Origin: Bacteroidales bacterium UBA1745
GTDB taxonomy: Bacteria > Bacteroidota > Bacteroidia > Bacteroidales > UBA932
Direction: 5' to 3'
DNA length: 64,000 nucleotides
Assembly: GCA_002314885.1 (NCBI GenBank)
Contig: DCHT01000044.1
Span: forward strand, 41,953 to 105,952
Shown here: in pieces, positions 23,613 through 31,168 of the stretch
Numbering within the stretch: the stretch's first letter is position 1
Layout: the number at the start of each line of letters is the position of its first letter
Position numbers and translations under genes: made by a program
The notes under the pieces: generated by a model
The model's input: the letters and a program-made list of their open reading frames with translations, nothing else
Told to the model about the DNA's origin: nothing
Database searches by the model: none

Positions 23613-26402
23613 ATGAAGAAACTGATGACTATGGCCGCATTCCTTGCGGTCGCTATGTCCGTATCTGCCGGTCCCAAGACTGGATCGGACGGACTCCTCA
23701 AGGAGTACGGCAAGGGAAAGATTTACCACAAGGGCTGGATTGACTTCAACAAGAACGGCAAGATGGATGTCTATGAGGACCCGAACGCGGATGTCGAGGC
23801 CCGCATCGCTGATTTGCTGTCTCAGATGACCGTCGAGGAGAAGACCTGTCAGATGGTGACCCTCTACGGCTATCGCAGGGTGCTGTCGGACCAGCTTCCG
23901 ACGCCGGAGTGGAAGAATAAGATATGGAAGGATGGTATGGGCGCCATTGACGAACATCTGAATTCCTTCGTGGGCTGGACTGCTCCTCCGACGACCGAGA
24001 GCCCTTATATCTGGCCTGCGTCCACCCACGCCCGTGCCCTCAATGAGGTGCAGCGTTTCTTCATCGAGGAAACCAGGCTGGGCATACCGGTGGATTTCAC
24101 CAATGAGGGCATACGCGGTGTCGAGGCCTATAAGTCCACCAATTTCCCGACTCAGCTGGGACTCGGAAACACCTGGGACCGCGAACTGATCAATCACGTG
24201 GGCTATATCACCGGACGCGAGGGACGCCTGCTGGGCTATACCAATGTCTATGCACCTATACTCGATGTGGGCCGCGACCAGAGATGGGGCCGCTACGAGG
24301 AGATATACGGCGAGGACCCATATCTCGTGGCCGAACTGGGCATACAGATGGTCAAGGGTATGCAGACCGACTATCAGGTAGCTTCGACTGCCAAGCATTT
24401 CGCGATATACTCCAATGGCAAGGCCGCCAGGGAGGGACAGGCTCGCTGCGATCCGCACGAGACCCCTCACGAGGTGGAGAACATACATATGTATCCTTGG
24501 AAAAGGGTAGTGGGCGAGGCCGGCCTGCTGGGCGCAATGAGTTCCTACAATGACTATGATGGCGAACCTATCCAGAGCAGCCATTATTGGCTCTACGACC
24601 GTCTGCGCACGGATTTCGGCTTCCACGGCTATGTGGTGAGCGATTCCGATGCGGTGGAATATCTCCACACCAAGCATCACACTTCAGGTTCTATGAAGGA
24701 GTCTGTGCGCCAGAGCGTCGAGGCCGGACTGAACGTGCGCTGCACCTTCCGTACCCCGGACAGTTATGTGCTGCCTCTGAGGGAACTGATTGAGGAGGGC
24801 GCGATCAGTATGGAGGTCATCGACGAGAGGGTGGCCGACGTGCTTAGGGTGAAGTTCCTCGTGGGACTTTTCGACGAGCCATATCAGCAGAATTACGAGG
24901 CTGCTGATGCCGAAATCAATGGCCCGGAGAACAATGAATGGGCATTGCGTGCATCTCAGGAATGTATGGTACTGCTCAAGAACAACGGCCTTCTGCCGCT
25001 GGACGCTGCTTCTCTGAAGAAGGTTGCAGTGGTGGGACCTAATGCGGATGACGACGGCTATGCACACGTGCATTATGGTCCGGTCGCAACTGAGTCCGTG
25101 ACCGTCTATGCAGGCGTGGCAAAGGCTCTTGAAGGCAAGGCGGAAGTCGTCTATGCAAAGGGCTGCGAACACGTCGATTCCAAGTGGCCGGATTCTGAAA
25201 TATATGGCTATGAACCTAGTGCTGAGGAACTTGCGGGCATTGCTGAGGCGGTAGAAGCCTGCCGTGATGCCGATGTTGCTGTAGTCGTAGTGGGAGGTAA
25301 GATACGTACCTGCGGCGAGAACCGTTCCCGTACATCCCTCGATCTGCCTGGCTGTCAGGACCTGCTTCTCAAGGAGATCAAGAAGACTGGCAAGCCTATG
25401 ATCGTGGTTATGATCAACGGACGTCCTCTCAGCGTGAACTGGGCAGACAGGAATGCGGACGCCATACTCGAAGCCTGGTATCCGGGTGCTCACGGAGGCA
25501 CAGCTGTCGCACAGGCCATACTGGGAGAGTACAATCCATCAGGCAAGCTGAGCGTCACATTCCCTAAGACCGTGGGCCAGATTCCGATGAACTTCCCGTA
25601 CAAGCCTAATTCCCAGATCGACGGTTACGGCGGACTCGGTCCTAAGGGCCAGAAGACCAGGGCCAGCGGGGCTCTCTACAATTTCGGCTATGGTCTGAGC
25701 TATACTACTTTCGAGTATTCCGACCTGCGACTTTCCAAGGACAGGATTATGCCTGGAGAGGACGTTGACGTGACTTTCACCCTGGCCAATACGGGCAAAT
25801 ACAAGGGCGATGAGATCGTACAGCTGTATATCCACGACGAGGAGAGCTCGATTACCGTCTATGACAAGATGCTGCGCGGCTTCGAAAGGGTCAGCCTCGA
25901 GCCGGGCGAGTCCAAGGAAGTGACCATTCATCTGCCTGCAAGGGCCTTTGAGATGCTGGATAGGAATATGCAGACCGTCATTGAACCGGGCATATTCGAT
26001 ATATTCATAGGTGCTTCGTCCGTAGATCTCAGGCTCGGTGCGCCTCTGACCGTTATGGATCCGGCCGATCCAAACCGCAAGTTCGTGGAGGACAACATCC
26101 TTGCAGAGTCACTTCCTGTGACGCTCAGGGAAGGTGAGGAATTCATCATACCTCTCGACGACAAGATCGAGTTCAAGCGCTTCGACCTCCAATGGAGGAT
26201 GGATTCGGACTGCGAATACAGCATCAGCCTCAACGAGGGCGGCGGACAGTTCGTCCAGTTATTCGGAAAGAAGCGCTGCCAGATCGGCTCCGCACAGAAA
26301 TTCTCCGTGGACGGAACCCGTCACGGTTCGGATATGAAGATTCAGGTGCTGAAAGGAAAGGGCACGATTACGGCCTTCTCCTGCGAGGCATTGAAGAAAT
26401 AA
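23613..26402 (+). CDS. glycoside hydrolase family 3, beta-glucosidase-like
   Basis: The protein has 929 residues. A signal peptide of about 19 residues suggests a periplasmic enzyme. The GH3 N-terminal barrel has NEGIRGVE, ARDQRWGRYEEIYGEDP-like DQRWGRYEEIYGEDPYL and STAKHFA, with the likely nucleophile Asp344 in GYVVSDSD (SDSD instead of the common SDW). The C-terminal sandwich has GENRSRTSLDLPG and GGTAVAQAILGEYNPSGKL, followed by a fibronectin III-like domain and about 110 extra C-terminal residues of unknown role. The substrate cannot be assigned. It may be read through from the his operon. Confidence 0.92.
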   Translation: MKKLMTMAAFLAVAMSVSAGPKTGSDGLLKEYGKGKIYHKGWIDFNKNGKMDVYEDPNADVEARIADLLSQMTVEEKTCQMVTLYGYRRVLSDQLPTPEWKNKIWKDGMGAIDEHLNSFVGWTAPPTTESPYIWPASTHARALNEVQRFFIEETRLGIPVDFTNEGIRGVEAYKSTNFPTQLGLGNTWDRELINHVGYITGREGRLLGYTNVYAPILDVGRDQRWGRYEEIYGEDPYLVAELGIQMVKGMQTDYQVASTAKHFAIYSNGKAAREGQARCDPHETPHEVENIHMYPWKRVVGEAGLLGAMSSYNDYDGEPIQSSHYWLYDRLRTDFGFHGYVVSDSDAVEYLHTKHHTSGSMKESVRQSVEAGLNVRCTFRTPDSYVLPLRELIEEGAISMEVIDERVADVLRVKFLVGLFDEPYQQNYEAADAEINGPENNEWALRASQECMVLLKNNGLLPLDAASLKKVAVVGPNADDDGYAHVHYGPVATESVTVYAGVAKALEGKAEVVYAKGCEHVDSKWPDSEIYGYEPSAEELAGIAEAVEACRDADVAVVVVGGKIRTCGENRSRTSLDLPGCQDLLLKEIKKTGKPMIVVMINGRPLSVNWADRNADAILEAWYPGAHGGTAVAQAILGEYNPSGKLSVTFPKTVGQIPMNFPYKPNSQIDGYGGLGPKGQKTRASGALYNFGYGLSYTTFEYSDLRLSKDRIMPGEDVDVTFTLANTGKYKGDEIVQLYIHDEESSITVYDKMLRGFERVSLEPGESKEVTIHLPARAFEMLDRNMQTVIEPGIFDIFIGASSVDLRLGAPLTVMDPADPNRKFVEDNILAESLPVTLREGEEFIIPLDDKIEFKRFDLQWRMDSDCEYSISLNEGGGQFVQLFGKKRCQIGSAQKFSVDGTRHGSDMKIQVLKGKGTITAFSCEALKK

Positions 26403-26406
26403 GAAA

Positions 26407-26435
26407 AGAGCCTGGACTACTTCAGTTCAGGCTCT
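26407..26435. terminator. bidirectional terminator between GH3 and HAD genes
   Basis: AGAGCCTGGACT (26407-26418) pairs with AGTTCAGGCTCT (26424-26435) over 12 bp with one G-T pair and a five-base loop. The plus-strand flank is ATTGTTTC; the minus-strand flank is TTTTCTTA. The hairpin overlaps the last codon of the HAD gene. Confidence 0.6.
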
Positions 26436-27034
26436 ATTGTTTCTCTGAGTTCTTCGCCCTGGACGAAGAGCTTCGCGCGTATTCCGCAGGCGTTCGCTCC
26501 GTCCACGTTGCGCTGGGAGTCGTCGATGAAGAGTATCTCCTCAGGCTTGAGGCCGATTTCCTCTATCGTCTTCTCGAATATTGCAGCGCCCGGCTTGAGC
26601 AGCTTCATCCAGCAGGAGATGAAGAGCTTGTCGAAGAAGCCGTCAAGGCTGATGCCGGCCTTGTCGAAGTCCTCGGCGCAGATGCGCATCATCACCGGAT
26701 TGTTGTTGCTGAGCATATAGATCTTGTAGCCGCGCTCCTTGAGTTCGCGCAGATAGGCGCCTTTTTCCTCTGACGGGCCGGTGTAGAAGACCTTCAGGCA
26801 ATGGTCAATGTCGCTGCGGGTGGTTCCCGGTGCCGACAGTGACAGACATCTGTCATAGAACTCCTCCTCAGTGATGGTTCCGGCCTCGAGTTCGCCGTAG
26901 AAACCCATCTGATGGCAGGGGTCCAGATACTTGGTAATGGTGTCGAAGCCTATCTCCTTGTAGGAGGCCACGCATTTGTCATACCACAGGTCGATGAGCA
27001 CTCCGCCCATATCGAAAACAATCGCCTTTATCAT
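26417..27034 (-). CDS. HAD family hydrolase (HAD-IA, YihX-like)
   Basis: The protein has 205 residues. Motif I is FDMGGVL, of the 'DxG' type seen in YihX-like and haloacid dehalogenase-like HAD proteins; the helical cap follows. Motif II is MLSNNNP, Lys motif III is near KLLKPGAAIF and motif IV is FIDDSQRNVDGA. Relatives dephosphorylate sugar phosphates or nucleotides, including glucose-1-phosphate; the substrate here is unknown. It is a single-gene unit with a promoter in the gap to the YitT gene. Confidence 0.9.
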   Translation of the reverse strand: MIKAIVFDMGGVLIDLWYDKCVASYKEIGFDTITKYLDPCHQMGFYGELEAGTITEEEFYDRCLSLSAPGTTRSDIDHCLKVFYTGPSEEKGAYLRELKERGYKIYMLSNNNPVMMRICAEDFDKAGISLDGFFDKLFISCWMKLLKPGAAIFEKTIEEIGLKPEEILFIDDSQRNVDGANACGIRAKLFVQGEELRETIEPELK

Positions 27035-27053
27035 ACTCTAATATTTTGCCTTG

Positions 27054-27061
27054 CAAAAGTA
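27054..27061 (-). promoter_or_regulatory. -7 box of HAD hydrolase promoter
   Basis: The minus strand reads TACTTTTG, matching TAnnTTTG, 20 bases upstream of the HAD start. A CTTGG on the minus strand at about 27082-27086 is a possible -33. Confidence 0.55.
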
Positions 27062-27092
27062 AGAAATCCGTAACTATTTCCCCAAGTTTTCT

Positions 27093-27100
27093 TACATTTG
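27093..27100 (+). promoter_or_regulatory. -7 box of YitT-family gene promoter
   Basis: TACATTTG matches TAnnTTTG, 22 bases before the ATG at 27122. No good -33 is seen. Confidence 0.6.
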
Positions 27101-27121
27101 CGTACATAAAATAAATGGTGT

Positions 27122-28045
27122 ATGAAAACCTGGAAATTCTGGAAGGAACTCATAATGATGATAGTCGGCCTGATTGTGGGCGCGGCTGCGGTCTATTACT
27201 TCCTCGTACCTAGCAAAATCGTCCTCGGAACGGCTTCCGGTCTGGCGCTGGTGCTCAGCGAACTGCCCGGACTTAGCGTCATCAAGGTTTCCACCTGGGT
27301 GCTCATACTCAATGTGATACTCGTCATCCTTGCGATCGTGCTCGTGGGCAAGGAATTCGGTATCAAATCCATTGTGGCTTCGTTGCTCCTCGGTCCTGCG
27401 ATGGATCTCTGCGAACTCGTCTATCCTTATACCAAGTTCCTGACTCCTGAGCAGTTGGCCAACCCGGATGTCTATGGTGGCGTAATGGGCGACCCTTGGT
27501 TCGACCTCTGCTGCTTTGTGTTGATGCTCAGCGCATCCCAGGCCTTCCTCTTCCGTATCAACGCCTCCACCGGCGGCCTCGACATAGTTGCAATGATATT
27601 GAACAAGTATCTTCGCATTGATATAGGTACCTGCGTAACTGTTGCAGGACTCGTGGTCTGCCTCAGCGGCTTTGCCATCCATCCGTTCCGTATGGTTGTC
27701 ATCGGTGTGATCGGCACCTGGCTCAACGGCATTGCGGTGGATTATTTCACTGCCAGCCTCAACAAGCGCAAGAGAGTCTGCATCATCTCCGAGGATTACG
27801 AGAAGATACGCAAGTTCATCATCGAGGACCTCGTGCGCGGATGTTCACTCTATGAGGTGACCGGAGGTTACTCACAGACCAAGCATATGGAAATCCAGGC
27901 CCTGCTGACCCAGCACGAGTATGGAAACCTTATGCAGTTCATAGGCAAGAACAACATCGACGCGTTCATCACTGCGGGCAACTGCAGCGAGGTGTATGGA
28001 CGCTGGTTCAGCCGTTATCAGAAAAAAATGCTTCACCGGGATTAA
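27122..28045 (+). CDS. YitT family membrane protein with DUF2179 domain
   Basis: The protein has 307 residues. About five hydrophobic membrane segments span residues 10-200, including the family pattern SQAFLFRINASTGGLDIVAMIL. A cytoplasmic DUF2179-type domain follows from about residue 215 (RVCIISEDYEKIRKFIIEDLVRGCSLYEVTGGYS). YitT proteins are widespread inner-membrane proteins without an established substrate. There is no partner gene nearby on its own promoter. Confidence 0.88.
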   Translation: MKTWKFWKELIMMIVGLIVGAAAVYYFLVPSKIVLGTASGLALVLSELPGLSVIKVSTWVLILNVILVILAIVLVGKEFGIKSIVASLLLGPAMDLCELVYPYTKFLTPEQLANPDVYGGVMGDPWFDLCCFVLMLSASQAFLFRINASTGGLDIVAMILNKYLRIDIGTCVTVAGLVVCLSGFAIHPFRMVVIGVIGTWLNGIAVDYFTASLNKRKRVCIISEDYEKIRKFIIEDLVRGCSLYEVTGGYSQTKHMEIQALLTQHEYGNLMQFIGKNNIDAFITAGNCSEVYGRWFSRYQKKMLHRD

Positions 28046-28101
28046 CAAATAACGTCCTTGTGCGTCTTCATTCCGGAACACAATTAAAAAACGATACCGA
28101 A

Positions 28102-28629
28102 ATGAAAAAGATTATTACTAGCATCATCCTTTGCGGCCTTCTGGTCTGCACTTCCGTTTCCTGCAAGAACCGCCAGGAAAGCGACGAGGTTTCCCAGGAC
28201 CGCCAGCTTGCCGAACTTGTAAATGACTTCCGCGGAAACGAGGAATTCAGAGTCGTGAATCTCGGCGGACTCGCCACCTCCATCCTCAAGGGCACTGCCG
28301 GAATCGCCGGCAAATACTCCGATGACCCTCAGGTTACCAACGTGCTGAAGTCCATCAATGACGTGCAGGGCCTCAACGTGGTTACCTATGGTGACTGCGA
28401 AGACTCTCTCAAGGCTGCCTTCAACGCCCGCCTCAGCGGCATCCTCAACGATGACAATCTCGTGATGGAGGCCAAGGACGGCGAAGACGTGGTCAAGATC
28501 TACGGATTCGAAGACAAGAGCAAGGACGGCGCTCTCAAAGACATCGTCATCTCAGTCCCTTCAGAGGGCGTACTGCTCTGCATCAAGGGCAGCGTGGATT
28601 TCAATAAGCTCGTTGAACTCGCGAAGTAA
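28102..28629 (+). CDS. DUF4252-like lipoprotein of ECF sigma module 1
   Basis: The protein has 175 residues. A lipoprotein signal ends in SVSC at Cys21. The mature part alternates short hydrophobic and charged strands (VVNLGGLATSILKG, VVKIYGFEDKSKDGALKDIVISV) and resembles a second gene in this window (29532-30002). I place both in the DUF4252 type, which in Bacteroidota is often next to ECF sigma genes. The upstream GTG at 28060 is in frame but lies in the probable promoter region; ATG at 28102 gives the lipoprotein signal. It ends in TAATG overlapping the sigma factor gene, so they are coupled. Confidence 0.78.
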   Translation: MKKIITSIILCGLLVCTSVSCKNRQESDEVSQDRQLAELVNDFRGNEEFRVVNLGGLATSILKGTAGIAGKYSDDPQVTNVLKSINDVQGLNVVTYGDCEDSLKAAFNARLSGILNDDNLVMEAKDGEDVVKIYGFEDKSKDGALKDIVISVPSEGVLLCIKGSVDFNKLVELAK

Positions 28630-29123
28630 TGACCCAAGCGGAGTTCAATACGCTCTGGCTGCCCCTCAACGCCAATCTCTACAGGGTTGCATACTACATC
28701 CTGGAGAATGAGGCAGACGCGAGGGACGCAGTTCAGGACCTGTATCTGAAACTCTGGAATTCCCGGGATGGTCTCGATGACATCAGCAATCCTCTCTCAT
28801 ACGCGATAAGGCTCCTCAAGAACCAGTGCATAGACCGGATACGACGAAGCAAGGTCCGGCACACAGAAGACTTGGACGGCATAGAAAGCCCGGACACGGG
28901 GCCGGCAGACGGAGGCCTGGGCGCGAGGGAAGATCTCGAAAGGGTAGGGAAATACATAGACCAGCTGCCCGAGAAACAGCGCCAGCTGCTGAAGATGCGA
29001 GTCTTCGAGGAACTTGAATACGAAGAAATCGCCCGGCGCACAGGACTCACTCAGGTGAATATCAGAGTCACGATAACATTAGCAAGAAAAACTTTAAGAC
29101 AGAAGATGGAGGCAGGATTATGA
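28629..29123 (+). CDS. ECF-type RNA polymerase sigma factor (module 1)
   Basis: The protein has 164 residues. Region 2 shows LYRVAYYILENEADARDAVQDLYLKLW and region 4 shows LPEKQRQLLKMRVFEELEYEEIARRTGLTQVNIRVTITLARKTLRQ, both complete. It would direct RNA polymerase to a small regulon, probably including its own operon. It is translationally coupled to a DUF4252 lipoprotein upstream and to a one-span membrane protein downstream (4-base overlap), the normal position of an anti-sigma factor. Confidence 0.93.
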   Translation: MTQAEFNTLWLPLNANLYRVAYYILENEADARDAVQDLYLKLWNSRDGLDDISNPLSYAIRLLKNQCIDRIRRSKVRHTEDLDGIESPDTGPADGGLGAREDLERVGKYIDQLPEKQRQLLKMRVFEELEYEEIARRTGLTQVNIRVTITLARKTLRQKMEAGL

Positions 29124-29509
29124 AAGACCTCAAGGACATAGAAAACATCTCCCTCGAGCAGCTCGAGGAGATTGCAGCGGACGGAAGGATCCCTGTCCCT
29201 GCCGACCTGGAGAGCGGCATACGCTCTGCCATCAGCGCATCCGAAAGGAAGAAACGCCTGTTCAGGTACCCTGCAATCGTAAGTGCAGCCGCCTGTTTCG
29301 CCGTCCTCGCTGTGGTAGGCACCCTCTACCTCTCCAAGCCTTCAGTCGACCTTTATGCCGAACCGGAAGACACCTTCACCGACCCTATGCTGGCCTATGC
29401 GGCACTCGAGTCTGCACTGGGACGCATCGGATCCACGGTAGGCGAGAATATGGAAAAGACCGTGGCCTTCGACCAGACTATGGAAAAGGCGGCCAGGGCC
29501 ATAAAGTAG
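29120..29509 (+). CDS. single-span membrane protein, putative anti-sigma factor
   Basis: The protein has 129 residues. The N-terminal 50 are acidic and helical and would be cytoplasmic. A single membrane segment spans about residues 52-71 (PAIVSAAACFAVLAVVGTLYL). The C-terminal 55 residues would be periplasmic. It has no zinc-binding HxxxCxxC motif, so it is not a ZAS-type anti-sigma. The anti-sigma role rests on topology and on overlap with the sigma gene only. Confidence 0.7.
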   Translation: MKDLKDIENISLEQLEEIAADGRIPVPADLESGIRSAISASERKKRLFRYPAIVSAAACFAVLAVVGTLYLSKPSVDLYAEPEDTFTDPMLAYAALESALGRIGSTVGENMEKTVAFDQTMEKAARAIK

Positions 29510-29531
29510 AACATTCAAAACGAACATCACA

Positions 29532-30002
29532 ATGAAAAAGATAATTACCATCATTGCAGCAATGCTGCTCGCAGTCTCCGCCTTTGCACAGGAAGGCCGC
29601 GCAATCTATAATAAGTATTCCGATATGAAGGGCGTTGAGGCCGTCTATATATCCCCGATTATGTTCAAGCTCGTGGGCAATCTCCCTGAGATCAAGGTCA
29701 ACAACGGGGAAATGGACATCGCTCCTATCATCAAGAGCCTCTCCGGCTTCTACCTTCTGAATGTGAACTCCAAGCAGGCTCCAAACCTCAAGTCAGAGGT
29801 GAAGAAGGCCATCCAGTCCGGCAAGTACGAACTTATGATGGAGGCCAAGGACAACGGTGACAACGTCAGCATCTATACCGTTTCCAAGGGGGATGTGATC
29901 ACCAGCTTCATTATGCTGGCGGACGAGACTGACGGCGACACGACTTTCATCTGCCTGGACGGTACCATCAACCAGGAGGATTTTTCGAAATTATTTCAAT
30001 AA
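29532..30002 (+). CDS. DUF4252-like secreted protein
   Basis: The protein has 156 residues. It has a signal peptide ending near AFAQ (residue 20) and no lipobox, unlike its relative at 28102-28629. The shared layout is a VEAVYISPIMFKLVGNLPE start, SKQAPNLKSEVKKAIQ centre and a TSFIMLADETDGDTTFICLDGTI end. It follows the putative anti-sigma gene by 22 bases. Proximity suggests it is a target or modulator of the sigma system at the envelope; no biochemical role is known to me. Confidence 0.75.
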   Translation: MKKIITIIAAMLLAVSAFAQEGRAIYNKYSDMKGVEAVYISPIMFKLVGNLPEIKVNNGEMDIAPIIKSLSGFYLLNVNSKQAPNLKSEVKKAIQSGKYELMMEAKDNGDNVSIYTVSKGDVITSFIMLADETDGDTTFICLDGTINQEDFSKLFQ

Positions 30003-30061
30003 ATTTGTAGTAAACCATATCAGTCTGCGTCTATTGTATGCAACTGATTCAGAAAACATAG

Positions 30062-30553
30062 ATGGAAAACAACAAGAAAAGGGAATTCGCACGTCTTGTG
30101 ACAGAGCATAAGGGCACCGTCTACACGGTCTGCTATATGTTCTCCAAGGACCCGGAGGAGGTCAATGACCTCTTTCAGGAGGTGCTGTTCAACCTTTGGA
30201 AGGGCTTCGACAGTTTCCGAGGCGATTCCAAGGTGGACACCTGGATCTGGAAGGTAAGTCTCAACACCTGCATCTCTGCCGACCGCAAGAAGAAGAGAGC
30301 AGGGGAGACTGTCCCTCTGGATATGGAGGCCAACCTCTACACCGACAACGATTCCGATTCAAAGCAGGTGCGTCAGCTTTACTCCCGCATCAACAAGCTG
30401 GAACTCGTGGACAGGGCGATAGTGCTCCTGTGGCTGGAGAACATCAGCTACGATGAAATCGGAGCCATCGTGGGCATTTCCCCGAAGAATGTTTCCGTCA
30501 AGCTGGTCAGGATCAGACAGCAGTTGATTTCTATGAACGATTCAGAAGAATAA
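30062..30553 (+). CDS. ECF-type RNA polymerase sigma factor (module 2)
   Basis: The protein has 163 residues. Region 2 has DPEEVNDLFQEVLFNLWKGFDSFRGDSKVDTWIWKVSLNTCIS and region 4 has LELVDRAIVLLWLENISYDEIGAIVGISPKNVSVKLVRIRQQL. It differs clearly from the module 1 sigma factor, so it is not a recent duplicate. The gene follows the second DUF4252 gene by 59 bases and precedes a multi-span membrane protein by six. Confidence 0.93.
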   Translation: MENNKKREFARLVTEHKGTVYTVCYMFSKDPEEVNDLFQEVLFNLWKGFDSFRGDSKVDTWIWKVSLNTCISADRKKKRAGETVPLDMEANLYTDNDSDSKQVRQLYSRINKLELVDRAIVLLWLENISYDEIGAIVGISPKNVSVKLVRIRQQLISMNDSEE

Positions 30554-30559
30554 TCTGAT

Positions 30560-31144
30560 ATGGACAATACCGAGAGAACAATTGAGGAGATGAAGGCGCA
30601 GATCGCCATCCTCAAAAAGAAGATAGAAAACGAGCAGATCGTCAACGAGAAGATCGTCCGCAGCTCAGTCCGCAAGGACTACTCCGTAATCAGGAGGCAC
30701 GTGGCGACGCAGATATGTTCCAGCATCTTTGTGATAATTATGGCCTGGACTTATTTCCCAATGCTTATGGGACTTTCCTACTGGTTCTCAGCCGCCACCA
30801 CCGTCCTGATGCTCTGCGCGATGGCCTACTCCATCTGGATGACCCGCCACGTGAAGATGAGCAACGTGATGACCCTCGACCTCGCATCTGCGGCCCGTAT
30901 GCTCAAGAAGGTGAAGAAGAACTACGACCGCTGGATGATAGGTGCAATCCCTGTGATGATAGGCTGGGTCGCCTGGTTCGCTTACGAAATCTACAAGGTG
31001 AGCGACTCAGAGAAACTGTTCCTCGCGACGATGGTCGGAATGGGTGTGGGAGGTGTCTGTGGAATCATCCTTGCCCTCAGAATGCGAAAGAAATTCTTCG
31101 ACGCTTGCGACGACGTAATCTCACAGACATCGGAAATAGACTGA
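30560..31144 (+). CDS. multi-span membrane protein, putative partner of module 2 sigma factor
   Basis: The protein has 194 residues. The first 45 form a probable coiled coil (IEEMKAQIAILKKKIENEQIVNEK). Membrane segments lie at about residues 55-75, 80-97, 130-148 and 157-175. No enzyme motif is seen. The short distance behind a sigma factor gene and the cytoplasmic N-terminal coil fit a membrane anti-sigma factor, but this is inference from position. Confidence 0.7.
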   Translation: MDNTERTIEEMKAQIAILKKKIENEQIVNEKIVRSSVRKDYSVIRRHVATQICSSIFVIIMAWTYFPMLMGLSYWFSAATTVLMLCAMAYSIWMTRHVKMSNVMTLDLASAARMLKKVKKNYDRWMIGAIPVMIGWVAWFAYEIYKVSDSEKLFLATMVGMGVGGVCGIILALRMRKKFFDACDDVISQTSEID

Positions 31145-31152
31145 GTTTTTCG

Positions 31153-31160
31153 TATCTTTG
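31153..31160 (+). promoter_or_regulatory. -7 box of MATE transporter gene
   Basis: TATCTTTG matches TAnnTTTG and ends only 8 bases before the ATG at 31169, which predicts a nearly leaderless mRNA. No clear -33 is seen. Confidence 0.6.
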
Positions 31161-31168
31161 CGCCCGAT

